The notes under the pieces: generated by a model | Seen by the model: only the letters and a program-made list of their open reading frames with translations | Databases searched by the model: none | What the model was told of the DNA's origin: nothing | From: Pseudomonas sp. MRSN 12121 | GTDB taxonomy: Bacteria; Pseudomonadota; Gammaproteobacteria; Pseudomonadales; Pseudomonadaceae | DNA length: 64,000 nucleotides | Assembly: GCF_000931465.1 (NCBI RefSeq) | Contig: NZ_CP010892.1 | Span: forward strand, 558,001-622,000 | Direction: 5' to 3' | Shown here: one piece after another, positions 26,094 to 35,942 of the stretch | Position numbering within the stretch: the first letter of the stretch is position 1 | How the letters are laid out: every line of letters starts with the position of its first letter | Made by a program: the position numbers and the translations under genes

Positions 26094-27065
26094 TCAGCGC
26101 TGTCGGCTGGCCTTGGCCGGTACGATCTTGCGCAGTATCTGCCGCGCCTTGCCGGTAAAGCGCGTGAGCTTCGAGTCCTGTTCCGGTGCGCTCAAACCCT
26201 GCTGCTTCAACCAATCCTTCCAGCGAATCCGTTCCTCGCGCACCAGCCAGCCGTGCTGCTGGGCGAAGCTTTCGGCCAGGTACAGCCCGCGGGTGCTCGC
26301 CGGCTGCAATTGATCCTTTTTCAAGGTGTAGAGCTCGGCGCACGGCTGCCCGTCCTTGAGCGGCATCAGGTACAGGTCCGGGCGCTTGCGGTCCAGGCGC
26401 GCCACCAGCTGGTCGCCCTCCAGGCGTTCGTCGACATGGAACAGGCTCAGCGACTTGGCCTCTTTCGGCACGTCCAGGCGCAGGTCATAAATCAGTTGCA
26501 GCGAAGCGGTGGGCAAGTGCACGTACGCTCGCGGCCGTTCGAGCAACTGCAGGTTGGCGCAGCGCACCGGCCGGGCCGCGCCCGACAGCGGCGTCAGGCG
26601 AAAGGGCAGGGCCTCGCGATAATGCAGGGCGGCGGAGTAGGGGGCGGGTAGCCAGGTGTCGTTGAAGCGCCCGCTGAGCCAGCCTTCCGGGGTTTCCAGC
26701 AGGCACTCCTCGGCGATTTCCTGGATAGCGGTGTGCAGCGGCAGGTTCAACTCGTGGGCCGGGACGTAGCCGGAAATCAGCTTGAGCACCACGTCGCCGC
26801 GATCCTGGCGGCGCTGGCGGACCAGCACCCAATAGTCACGGTTCTGCCAGTGCAGGGTCAGGCGCACCGAAACGCCGAGGTTGGCCAGTTCCAGGGCGAA
26901 GCGCTCGGCGTCGGCCACCGTGACCGGCCGCCGGCGTTGCAGGGTCTGGGCGAAGTTCAGCGGCATGCCGACGCTCTGGTAGCTGAGGCCCTCGGGCGTC
27001 GCTTCGACGAACAGCGGCAGCGTCTTGAAGTTGCTGGGGTTCTTTCTTATGAGCGTACGCGGCAT
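26094..27065 (-). CDS. Conserved hypothetical protein with a Nudix-like box
   Basis: A 323-residue protein whose Pseudomonas homologues I recall being labelled metal ABC transporter ATPase, but no Walker A, Walker B or ABC signature is visible. The start at 27065 has AAGGAG five bases upstream. Residues around 115-145 read G-Y-V-P-A-H-E, then nine residues, then Q-E-I-A-E-E-C-L-L-E. This resembles the Nudix box G-x5-E-x7-R-E-x-x-E-E-x-G with two extra residues, Q for R and C-L for G. It ends 55 bases from the convergent hldE stop and lies just downstream of the aldo/keto reductase. Function unknown. Confidence 0.8.
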   Translation of the reverse strand: MPRTLIRKNPSNFKTLPLFVEATPEGLSYQSVGMPLNFAQTLQRRRPVTVADAERFALELANLGVSVRLTLHWQNRDYWVLVRQRRQDRGDVVLKLISGYVPAHELNLPLHTAIQEIAEECLLETPEGWLSGRFNDTWLPAPYSAALHYREALPFRLTPLSGAARPVRCANLQLLERPRAYVHLPTASLQLIYDLRLDVPKEAKSLSLFHVDERLEGDQLVARLDRKRPDLYLMPLKDGQPCAELYTLKKDQLQPASTRGLYLAESFAQQHGWLVREERIRWKDWLKQQGLSAPEQDSKLTRFTGKARQILRKIVPAKASRQR

Positions 27066-27106
27066 GTCGGCTCCTTCTTGCGTCGGGGTCGGCCGCGTGG
27101 GCGGCA

Positions 27107-27919
27107 TCAGTTCTTGCGCAGTACCTGCGCGACAGTGGCGACATTATGGGCCAGGTGCAGCGGGTTGATGGTCCCGACAATAGCACTGGCGACGCCCGGC
27201 TGGTCGAACAGCAGTTCGAAGCTGGCGCGCACCGGATCCACCCCCGGACTCAGGCAGACATGGCCGCTGGCCAGGGCCTTTTTCACCAGGATGCCTTTGC
27301 CGTGGGCAGCGGCATAATCGATGACCGCGCGCTCGTTCTGCTCGTTCAGATTGTAAGTGACCATGGCGCAGTCACCTTGTTCCAGAGCCTTGAGGCCGCC
27401 CTCGACGGTCTTTCCGGAAAAGCCGAAACCGCGGATCTTGCCCTCTTGCTTGAGCTCGGCCAGGGCCTGGTAGACCTCGCATTGTTCGAGAATGTGCAGG
27501 TCGTTGCCGTCGGAATGCACCAGTACCAGGTCGATGAAGTCGGTTTCCAGGCTTTGCAGGCTGCGCTCCACCGACAGGCGGGTGTGCGCGGCGCTGAAGT
27601 CGTGGCGCGACTGGCCGTTTTCGAATTCCTCGCCGACCTTGCTGACAATCACCCAATCCTGGCGCTGGCCGCGCAGCAGCGGGCCGAGGCGTTCTTCGCT
27701 GCGGCCATAGGCGGGCGCGGTGTCGATCAGGTTGATACCCAGATCGCGGGTCAGCTTGAGCAGCATGCGGGTTTCGGCGTCATCCGGAATCTGGAAACCG
27801 TTGGGGTACTTCACCCCCTGGTCGCGTCCGAGCTTCACGGTGCCCAGGCCCAGGGGCGATACCCACAGCCCGGTGCTGCCGAGGGGGCGATGCAGGTCGT
27901 GCAGGGTCGCTTGGCTCAT
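27107..27919 (-). CDS. Aldo/keto reductase
   Basis: A 270-residue NADPH-dependent oxidoreductase with the TIM-barrel layout of the AKR superfamily. The catalytic tetrad can be followed: N-L-I-D-T-A-P-A-Y-G gives Asp and Tyr, V-I-V-S-K-V-G-E gives Lys, and L-V-L-V-H-S-D-G gives His. The C-terminal A-S-A-I-V-G-T segment is the cofactor-phosphate site. The ATG at 27919 overlaps the end of the FAD oxidoreductase gene by four bases (ATGA), so the two are a translationally coupled pair. Substrate unknown. Confidence 0.9.
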   Translation of the reverse strand: MSQATLHDLHRPLGSTGLWVSPLGLGTVKLGRDQGVKYPNGFQIPDDAETRMLLKLTRDLGINLIDTAPAYGRSEERLGPLLRGQRQDWVIVSKVGEEFENGQSRHDFSAAHTRLSVERSLQSLETDFIDLVLVHSDGNDLHILEQCEVYQALAELKQEGKIRGFGFSGKTVEGGLKALEQGDCAMVTYNLNEQNERAVIDYAAAHGKGILVKKALASGHVCLSPGVDPVRASFELLFDQPGVASAIVGTINPLHLAHNVATVAQVLRKN

Positions 27920-29091
27920 GGCAGCAGTTGCTCCCACGCCGGTTGCGCGATGGTCGGCTTCGGCAACGCCGGCAAGGCGCTCGCCGGGCCGGGCCGGATG
28001 CCGTCGCGTTCCAGGGCGGCAAGCACCCGGTCGGCGAAGTCCGGGGCCAGGGCCAGCTTGGTCGGCCAGCCTACCAGCAGGCGTTCCTGTTCGGCGAGGA
28101 AGGCGTTGTCCGGCCGGGTCAGGCCCGATTGTGCGGGTTCGGCCCGATCCACCCGCAAGGTGGCCCATTGCGCCTGGCTGAGGTCGATCCAGGGCAGCAG
28201 GTTGTCGAGTTCTTTGCGGGCAGCGGCAATCTGCGCCGCCGGCTCGCGAGCCACTCCTTCGGCTTCGGCGATGTCGCCGCCGAGGTACCAGACCCATTGG
28301 CCGTCGGCCGCCGGGTGGGTGGTCACGGTGATGCGTGGTTTCGGTCCGCCGCCCAGGCAGTGGGCGTACAGCGGTTTGAGGCTTGGCCCCTTGACGATCA
28401 CCATGTGCAGCGGCCGGCGTTGCATGGCCGGCTGGCTCAGGCCAAGGCTGCCCAGCAGGTCGGCGTTGCCGGCCCCGGCGCTGAGCACGATGCGCTGCGC
28501 ACGGATTTCCCGTTCGTCGACCCGCAGCCCCACCAACTGCCCATTTTCCAGCAGGGGTTCGATCTTCTGGCCGGCCAACAGGCTGTCGCCGCCCAGTTCC
28601 GCCAGGCGCCCGATCAGGCTCGGCACGTCCACCACCAGTTCGGCCAGGCGATAGACCTTGCCCTTGAAACGGCGGTCCTGCAGGGCCGGCGGCAACTGGT
28701 CGCCCTTGACCTGGTCGACGCGGCCGCGCACGGCCTTGCTGGCGAAGAAACTGGTGAGGTTGCCGGCCAGGGTGCCGGGGGACCAGAGATAATGCGCCTC
28801 GGACAGCAGGCGTACGCCGGACAGGTCCAGCTCGCCGTTGCCGGCCAAGGCCTCGCGCCAGCGGCGCGGCATGTCGGCGATGGCTTCCGAGGCGCCGGTC
28901 AGGGCCCCGTGCAAGGCATATTTGGCGCCACCGTGAATGATTCCCTGGGACTTGACGCTTTGTCCGCCGCCGAGGCTGGCGCTCTCCACCAGCACGGTGG
29001 AAAAGCCCTGGCGACGCAGGCGGGCGTTCAGCCAGAGGCCGGCGACTCCGGCGCCGACAATCAGCACGTCGGTGGAAATAACGGATGGCAT
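27916..29091 (-). CDS. FAD-dependent oxidoreductase (DAO-like)
   Basis: A 391-residue flavoprotein. The N-terminus, D-V-L-I-V-G-A-G-V-A-G-L-W-L at residues 8-21, is the Rossmann dinucleotide motif. S-Q-G-I-I-H-G-G-A-K-Y-A-L-H-G follows near 50, and a late V-L-S-A-G-A-G-N-A resembles the D-amino-acid-oxidase/glycerol-3-phosphate dehydrogenase class. It corresponds in position to PA4991 (recalled). The gene is followed, with ATGA overlap, by the aldo/keto reductase. Substrate cannot be named. Confidence 0.87.
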   Translation of the reverse strand: MPSVISTDVLIVGAGVAGLWLNARLRRQGFSTVLVESASLGGGQSVKSQGIIHGGAKYALHGALTGASEAIADMPRRWREALAGNGELDLSGVRLLSEAHYLWSPGTLAGNLTSFFASKAVRGRVDQVKGDQLPPALQDRRFKGKVYRLAELVVDVPSLIGRLAELGGDSLLAGQKIEPLLENGQLVGLRVDEREIRAQRIVLSAGAGNADLLGSLGLSQPAMQRRPLHMVIVKGPSLKPLYAHCLGGGPKPRITVTTHPAADGQWVWYLGGDIAEAEGVAREPAAQIAAARKELDNLLPWIDLSQAQWATLRVDRAEPAQSGLTRPDNAFLAEQERLLVGWPTKLALAPDFADRVLAALERDGIRPGPASALPALPKPTIAQPAWEQLLP

Positions 29092-29202
29092 GCAGCGACC
29101 TCAGAGAACAAATCGAAGCCGCAAGTTTCAAGCCTCAAGCCTCAAGCTGCAAGCGTGATGCTCATCTACACCGCTTGCAGCTTGTAGCTTGCCGCTGCTT
29201 TT

Positions 29203-29535
29203 TTAGTGTCCGGCGGTCTTCGAAAACAGCTGGATCACCACCACGCCGAGGACGATCAACGCCATGCCGAGCATTGCCGGGATATCCAGTTTCTGTCCGT
29301 AAAGGAACAGCGCGGCCACGCTGACCATGACGATGCCCATGCCGGCCCAGACGGCGTAGGCCACGCCCACTGGCACGGTGCGGACCACCAGCGTCAACAT
29401 CCAGAAGGCCACGCCGTAGCCGACGATGATCAGCAGCAGGGGCAGCGGGGTACTCAGGCCCTTGACCGCCTTCATCGAAACGGTGGCGATCACTTCGGCG
29501 CAAATGGCGATGGCCAGGTAGGTGTAAGCGTTCAT
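29203..29535 (-). CDS. Small multidrug resistance efflux pump, EmrE-like
   Basis: A 110-residue, four-helix SMR transporter, the usual length. The essential membrane glutamate of the first helix is at position 14 (A-I-C-A-E-V-I-A-T), exactly as in EmrE. The Y-A-V-W-A-G-M-G-I-V segment of helix three is also typical. SMR pumps work as antiparallel dimers and exchange protons for lipophilic cations. The ATG at 29535 has GAGGA upstream. It is divergent from a LysR gene with a shared 103-base gap containing an ATC-N9-GAT palindrome, so the LysR protein may control the pump. Confidence 0.92.
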   Translation of the reverse strand: MNAYTYLAIAICAEVIATVSMKAVKGLSTPLPLLLIIVGYGVAFWMLTLVVRTVPVGVAYAVWAGMGIVMVSVAALFLYGQKLDIPAMLGMALIVLGVVVIQLFSKTAGH

Positions 29536-29610
29536 GGGAGGGTCCTCGTGTCTGGGCGTGCTTGATGAGGTCGGCATTCTAGAGATTCTTCAGATGGGGT
29601 AAAGTCATTA

Positions 29611-29631
29611 CCTATCTGAATCAGAGATAGG
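29611..29631. promoter_or_regulatory. LysR-type operator between the SMR pump and the LysR gene
   Basis: CCTATCT and AGATAGG flank a 7-base centre, giving a 21-base interrupted palindrome. It contains ATC-N9-GAT, the classic T-N11-A LysR box. It lies 8 bases before the LysR ATG and 76 bases before the pump start, suited to self-repression of the regulator plus control of the pump. Confidence 0.6.
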
Positions 29632-29638
29632 TTGAGCC

Positions 29639-30529
29639 ATGAGCACACAGTGGAATCTGGAGCAGTTGCGCCTGTTTGTCAGCGTGGCGCAACAGTGTTC
29701 GTTCTCGGCGGTGGCCCGGGATCGGCGCAAGGCGCAATCGGCGATCAGCGGCGCCATTGCCTTGCTGGAGGCCGACCTGGGGGTGAGCCTGTTCGAGCGC
29801 AGCAGCGGTCGCCAGCCGAAACTGACCGAGGCCGGCGGGGCCCTGCTGGAGGAAGCGCGGGAGGTGCTGCGCCAGTGCGAGCGCCTCAATGGCCGGGCGC
29901 TGGCCCTGGTACGTGGTGAGGAAGCGCGCCTGCGCCTGGCCCAGGATGAAGCGATGCCCTATCAGCCGGTCATCGACAGCCTCGAGGCCCTGGCCGAGCG
30001 CTTTCCCAGCCTGGAGGTGCAACTGACCAGTTCCGCCCAGGGCGACGTGGCGCGCAAGCTGGTGGAGCGCCGGGCCGACCTTGGCCTGCTGTTCTATCAC
30101 GACCAGATTCCCGAGGCCCTCGAGCGGCGGGTGCTGGGCAGCATCGAAATGGTCACGGTCTGTGGTGTCGGCCATCCCCTGGCCCGCGAGGCCAGGGTGG
30201 ATTGCCAGCAACTGGCGCAGCACCGGCAGTTGCTGATGGCGACCCAGTCGAGCGTCTACCCCGGCAGCGAGCCGGCCAGCCCGCAGGTCTGGCGCGCCGA
30301 CAGTTTTTACGTGATGGCCGAGTGGCTGACCCGCGGCCTGGGTTGGGCCTGGTTGCCGCGGCATGTGGTGCAGTACCCGACGTACCAGGGGCAGATGGTC
30401 GAGCTGGTCAGCGAATGGACCCCGCCGGCGCTGGTGGTGGAGCTGGTCTGGCGCCGCGACGATCCCCTGGGGCCGGCGGCGCGCTGGCTGGCGGAGCGTT
30501 TTGCCGTGCACTTGCGGGCGATTGGCTGA
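29639..30529 (+). CDS. LysR family transcriptional regulator
   Basis: A 296-residue LTTR with the winged helix-turn-helix in residues 5-65 (L-E-Q-L-R-L-F-V-S-V-A-Q-Q and A-Q-S-A-I-S-G-A-I-A-L-L-E) and a periplasmic-binding-like sensor domain after about residue 90. It is divergent from the EmrE-like pump and probably binds the palindrome in between. Its stop is 23 bases before waaA, but the two have no obvious functional tie. Corresponds in position to PA4989 (recalled). Confidence 0.92.
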   Translation: MSTQWNLEQLRLFVSVAQQCSFSAVARDRRKAQSAISGAIALLEADLGVSLFERSSGRQPKLTEAGGALLEEAREVLRQCERLNGRALALVRGEEARLRLAQDEAMPYQPVIDSLEALAERFPSLEVQLTSSAQGDVARKLVERRADLGLLFYHDQIPEALERRVLGSIEMVTVCGVGHPLAREARVDCQQLAQHRQLLMATQSSVYPGSEPASPQVWRADSFYVMAEWLTRGLGWAWLPRHVVQYPTYQGQMVELVSEWTPPALVVELVWRRDDPLGPAARWLAERFAVHLRAIG

Positions 30530-30552
30530 AAAAGCCGATAAACTCCGCCGCC

Positions 30553-31830
30553 ATGAATAGAACTCTCTACAGCGCGCTGTTTTACCTGGGGCTGCCATTG
30601 GTGGCGATTCGTCTATGGCTGCGGGCACGCAAGGCGCCGGCGTATGCCCGGCGGATCGGCGAACGTTTCGCCAGGGGCTTGCCGGCGATGCAGCCGGGCG
30701 GGATCTGGGTGCACGCGGTGTCGGTGGGCGAGAGCATCGCCGCCGCGCCGATGATCCGGGCCTTGCTGGCGCGTTATCCGCAGCTGCCGATCACCGTCAC
30801 CTGCATGACGCCCACCGGTTCGGAGCGCATCCAGGCCATGTTCGCCAACGAACCGCGCATCCAGCATTGCTACCTGCCTTACGACCTGCCTTGCGCCGCC
30901 GCGCGTTTTCTCGATCGGGTACGACCGAAGCTGGCGGTGATCATGGAAACCGAGCTGTGGCCCAATCACATCCACCAGTGCGCCAAGCGTGGGATTCCCG
31001 TGGCGCTGGCCAATGGGCGGTTGTCGGAGCGTTCGGCCAGGGGCTACGGGCGTTTTGCCAAGCTCACCGGGCCGATGCTCGCCGAGATGAGCCTGTTCGC
31101 GGTGCAGACCGCCGCCGAGGCCGAGCGCTTCCGCCAGTTGGGCGCGCGAGCGGAAACGGTCGAGGTGACGGGTTCGATCAAGTTCGACCTGAGCATCGAT
31201 CCGCAGCTGCTGGTGCGGGCCAGCGAGTTGCGCCAGCAGTGGCACGCCAGCGAGCGCCCGGTCTGGATCGCCGCCAGCACCCATGAAGGCGAAGATGCCG
31301 TGGTGCTGGATGCCCATCGCCAGTTGCTGGCCAGCTACCCGAATGCCTTGCTGATCCTGGTGCCGCGCCACCCGGAACGGTTCACCCCGGTGTTCGAGCT
31401 GTGCCGCCAGCAAGGTTTCGCCACCGTTCGCCGTTCCCGGGACGAACCGGTCAGCGCCGAGACCTCGGTGCTGCTGGGCGACACCATGGGCGAATTGCTG
31501 TTCCTCTATGCCTTGGCGGACAGCGCCTTTGTCGGCGGCAGCCTGGTGCCCAACGGCGGCCACAATCTGTTGGAGCCGGCGGCCCTGGCCAAGCCGGTGC
31601 TGAGCGGGCCGCATCTGTTCAATTTCCTGGAAATCGCCGCGATGCTGCGCGAGGCCGGAGCCCTGCAAGAGGTGGACGATGCCCACGGCCTGGCCGTGGC
31701 GGTGCAGCGCCTGTTCGAGCTGCCGCGCGATGCGCAGAAGATGGCCGAAGCCGGGCTGAAGGTGATGCGCAGCAACCAGGGCGCCTTGCAGCGCCTGCTC
31801 GACGGCTTGGATCGTCTGCTCAAGGATTGA
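30553..31830 (+). CDS. waaA: 3-deoxy-D-manno-octulosonic acid (Kdo) transferase
   Basis: WaaA adds Kdo residues to the lipid IVA precursor, the first step of core assembly. The 425-residue GT30 enzyme has an N-terminal hydrophobic anchor (M-N-R-T-L-Y-S-A-L-F-Y-L-G-L-P). V-H-A-V-S-V-G-E-S-I-A-A-A-P contains the catalytic glutamate region near residue 60, and V-I-M-E-T-E-L-W-P-N is the other conserved acceptor motif. Late motifs include V-G-G-S-L-V-P-N-G-G-H-N and E-P-A-A. The ATG at 30553 starts at the membrane anchor. A bidirectional terminator follows. Confidence 0.96.
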   Translation: MNRTLYSALFYLGLPLVAIRLWLRARKAPAYARRIGERFARGLPAMQPGGIWVHAVSVGESIAAAPMIRALLARYPQLPITVTCMTPTGSERIQAMFANEPRIQHCYLPYDLPCAAARFLDRVRPKLAVIMETELWPNHIHQCAKRGIPVALANGRLSERSARGYGRFAKLTGPMLAEMSLFAVQTAAEAERFRQLGARAETVEVTGSIKFDLSIDPQLLVRASELRQQWHASERPVWIAASTHEGEDAVVLDAHRQLLASYPNALLILVPRHPERFTPVFELCRQQGFATVRRSRDEPVSAETSVLLGDTMGELLFLYALADSAFVGGSLVPNGGHNLLEPAALAKPVLSGPHLFNFLEIAAMLREAGALQEVDDAHGLAVAVQRLFELPRDAQKMAEAGLKVMRSNQGALQRLLDGLDRLLKD

Positions 31831-31875
31831 TCCGGAACCCTTGCCGCAGGCTGTGACCCTGTCCGTGGGACAGAC

Positions 31876-31917
31876 AAAAAAGCCACCGCGATTCTATTGA
31901 ATGGCGGTGGCTTTTTT
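31876..31917. terminator. Bidirectional terminator between waaA and the TolC-like gene
   Basis: AAAAAAGCCACCGC pairs with GCGGTGGCTTTTTT around a 14-base loop, so both strands end in a T run. It sits in the convergent gap between waaA and the outer membrane protein gene. Confidence 0.85.
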
Positions 31918-31961
31918 ATGCTCGTTGCGGTCGCTCGACGCCTGGGCTGGCGCCTGCAAGT

Positions 31962-33401
31962 TTACTCCCCCGAGCGGGCCTTGAGCTGCTCGGCCGCGGC
32001 CTTGGCCAGGTCCGGCGGGAGGAAGTCGCGGTCCGGGTTGTAGTCGGCTTTCAAGTAGCGCGACAGGTCCTGCAGATCGCCCGGGTTGAGGGTGCCGGCG
32101 GCTTGCTTGAGGCGCAGGTTGTCGAGGATGTAGTCGTAGCGGCTGTTGTTGTAGTTGCGCACCGAGGTGTACAGCTGGCGCTGGGCGTCGAGCACGTCGA
32201 CGATATTGCGCGTACCGACCTGATAACCGATTTCCGTGGCTTCCACGGCGCTCTGGTTGGAGATGATCGACTGGCGCCGGGCCTGGACCTGTTCGACGTC
32301 GGTGTTCACCGCACGATGCAGGTTGCGGGTGTTCTCCACCACCTGCCGGCGCAGGGCTTCGCGGCGCTGCTCGCTCTGGCTCAGGCGCGAGTAGGATTCG
32401 CGCACCTGCGAGCTGGTCAGGCCGCCGCTGTAGATCGGAATGTTCAACTGCAGGCCGACGCTGCGCTGTTCGACATCGCTGCCGTAGCGCTGGCCCAGGG
32501 GCCCCGGGTTGCTGAAACCGAGGGCGTCGTTGTCGCCTTTCTTGTACTGCGCCACCGCATCGAGGGTCGGGGCGTGGCCGGCCTTGCGCTGCTTGAGGGT
32601 TTCCTCGGCGGCGCTGACCGCGTAGTTGCTGGCCTGCAGGTTGAGATTCTGCCTGGCGGCGGTATCGACCCAGGCCTTGGCGTCGTTGGGCGTCGGCGCC
32701 AGCACCGGCAGGCTGTGGACGATGCCCTGGATCGAGTTGTACTGGCGGTTGGTCAGGGTGATCAGCGCTTCGAACGCATCCTCCACCTGGCGCTGGGCGA
32801 GGATCCGGTTGGCCCGCGCGGTGTCGTAGCTGGCCTGGGATTGCAGGACGTCGGTCTTGTCCGACAGGCCGACGTCGAAACGCTCGTTGGATTGGTCCAG
32901 CTGACGCTTGAAGGCAGCTTCCTCGGCCTTGGTCGAAGCCAGGTTGTCCTGGGCGCGCAGCACTGAGAAGTAACTCTCGGCGCTTTGCAGGATCAGGTTC
33001 TGCTCGGTGGCCGACAGCTCCAGCGCGGCTTGTTCGTTGACGTCCTTGGCGGCTTGCAACTGGAACCAGCGGTCGGCGCGGAAAATCGGCTGGGCCAGGG
33101 TTGCCTGGTACACGGTGCCGCTGCGGCTGGCGGTCATCGACGGCTCGTCGAACTTGGTCCGGGTGTTGTTCAGGTCGGCACCGGCCGAGAGATTGGGCAG
33201 CAGGCCGGCGCGGGCCTGGGGCACGACTTCCTTGCGGGCATCGTAGTCGGCGCGGGCGGCGGCGAGGTCGGCATTGTTGTCGACGGCCTCCTGATAGACG
33301 CTGACCAGGTCGGTTTTATTGGTCAAGGGCGCTTCTGCTGCCCAGGCCATTCCATTGGACGCACAAGACACGGCGACGGCCAGTGAGAGTTTGCGCAGCA
33401 T
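31962..33401 (-). CDS. TolC family outer membrane efflux protein (OpmH-like)
   Basis: A 479-residue TolC-family channel with a Sec signal peptide ending at A-W-A-A near residue 21, followed by the duplicated coiled-coil/beta repeat typical of the family (L-V-S-V-Y-Q-E-A-V-D-N-N-A-D-L-A-A-A, then the second half with N-L-N-L-Q-A-S-N-Y). It sits beside thiC as PA4974 (OpmH, recalled) does in P. aeruginosa, where OpmH is the TolC homologue serving the TriABC pump and type I secretion. No pump partner is in the window. It is divergent from the thiC riboswitch. Confidence 0.92.
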   Translation of the reverse strand: MLRKLSLAVAVSCASNGMAWAAEAPLTNKTDLVSVYQEAVDNNADLAAARADYDARKEVVPQARAGLLPNLSAGADLNNTRTKFDEPSMTASRSGTVYQATLAQPIFRADRWFQLQAAKDVNEQAALELSATEQNLILQSAESYFSVLRAQDNLASTKAEEAAFKRQLDQSNERFDVGLSDKTDVLQSQASYDTARANRILAQRQVEDAFEALITLTNRQYNSIQGIVHSLPVLAPTPNDAKAWVDTAARQNLNLQASNYAVSAAEETLKQRKAGHAPTLDAVAQYKKGDNDALGFSNPGPLGQRYGSDVEQRSVGLQLNIPIYSGGLTSSQVRESYSRLSQSEQRREALRRQVVENTRNLHRAVNTDVEQVQARRQSIISNQSAVEATEIGYQVGTRNIVDVLDAQRQLYTSVRNYNNSRYDYILDNLRLKQAAGTLNPGDLQDLSRYLKADYNPDRDFLPPDLAKAAAEQLKARSGE

Positions 33402-33514
33402 TCGACGATCCCTAGAGTTGATATTACGAGGATAATTTCGGCGCTCAGGCTAAGTCTCGGCCTGGGCAGCGTCAAGATTAGACGCAACTTGAGCGAGTGT
33501 AGATGTGCCTGTAG

Positions 33515-35767
<2,253 letters not shown>

Positions 35768-35779
35768 TCCTGCACTGCC

Positions 35780-35804
35780 GATCGCCTCGCAAGAGGCGAT
35801 CTTT
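35780..35804 (+). terminator. thiC terminator
   Basis: GATCGCCTC and GAGGCGATC form a 9-base stem with a GCAA (GNRA) loop, followed by TTT. It begins 13 bases after the thiC stop codon. Confidence 0.65.
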
Positions 35805-35810
35805 CACCGT

Positions 35811-35899
35811 CCGTAGGAGCGAGGCTTGCCCGCGATAGCGTCGTGTCAGGCACAACGTCATCGCGGGCCAGTCGGATCGCCGCCCGCTCGCTCCTACGG
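35811..35899. repeat. REPIN-like element between thiC and cytX
   Basis: The left arm CCGTAGGAGCGAGG...CCGCGAT (35811-35836) and the right arm ATCGCGGGC...CTCCTACGG (35860-35899) are inverted copies of the Pseudomonas REP sequence. The right arm carries about 14 extra bases compared with the left, so the pair is not perfectly symmetrical. A RAYT transposase would move it in trans; none is present here. Confidence 0.8.
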
Positions 35900-35942
35900 G
35901 TGGATGGTTTTTCCCAACCCTGTCCCTTCGAGATAGCACCCC

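Noticed and set aside
27107..29131. A 674-codon frame joining sequence upstream of the aldo/keto reductase to it
   Set aside because: The upstream part is an alternative frame of the FAD oxidoreductase; the reductase has its own ATG at 27919.
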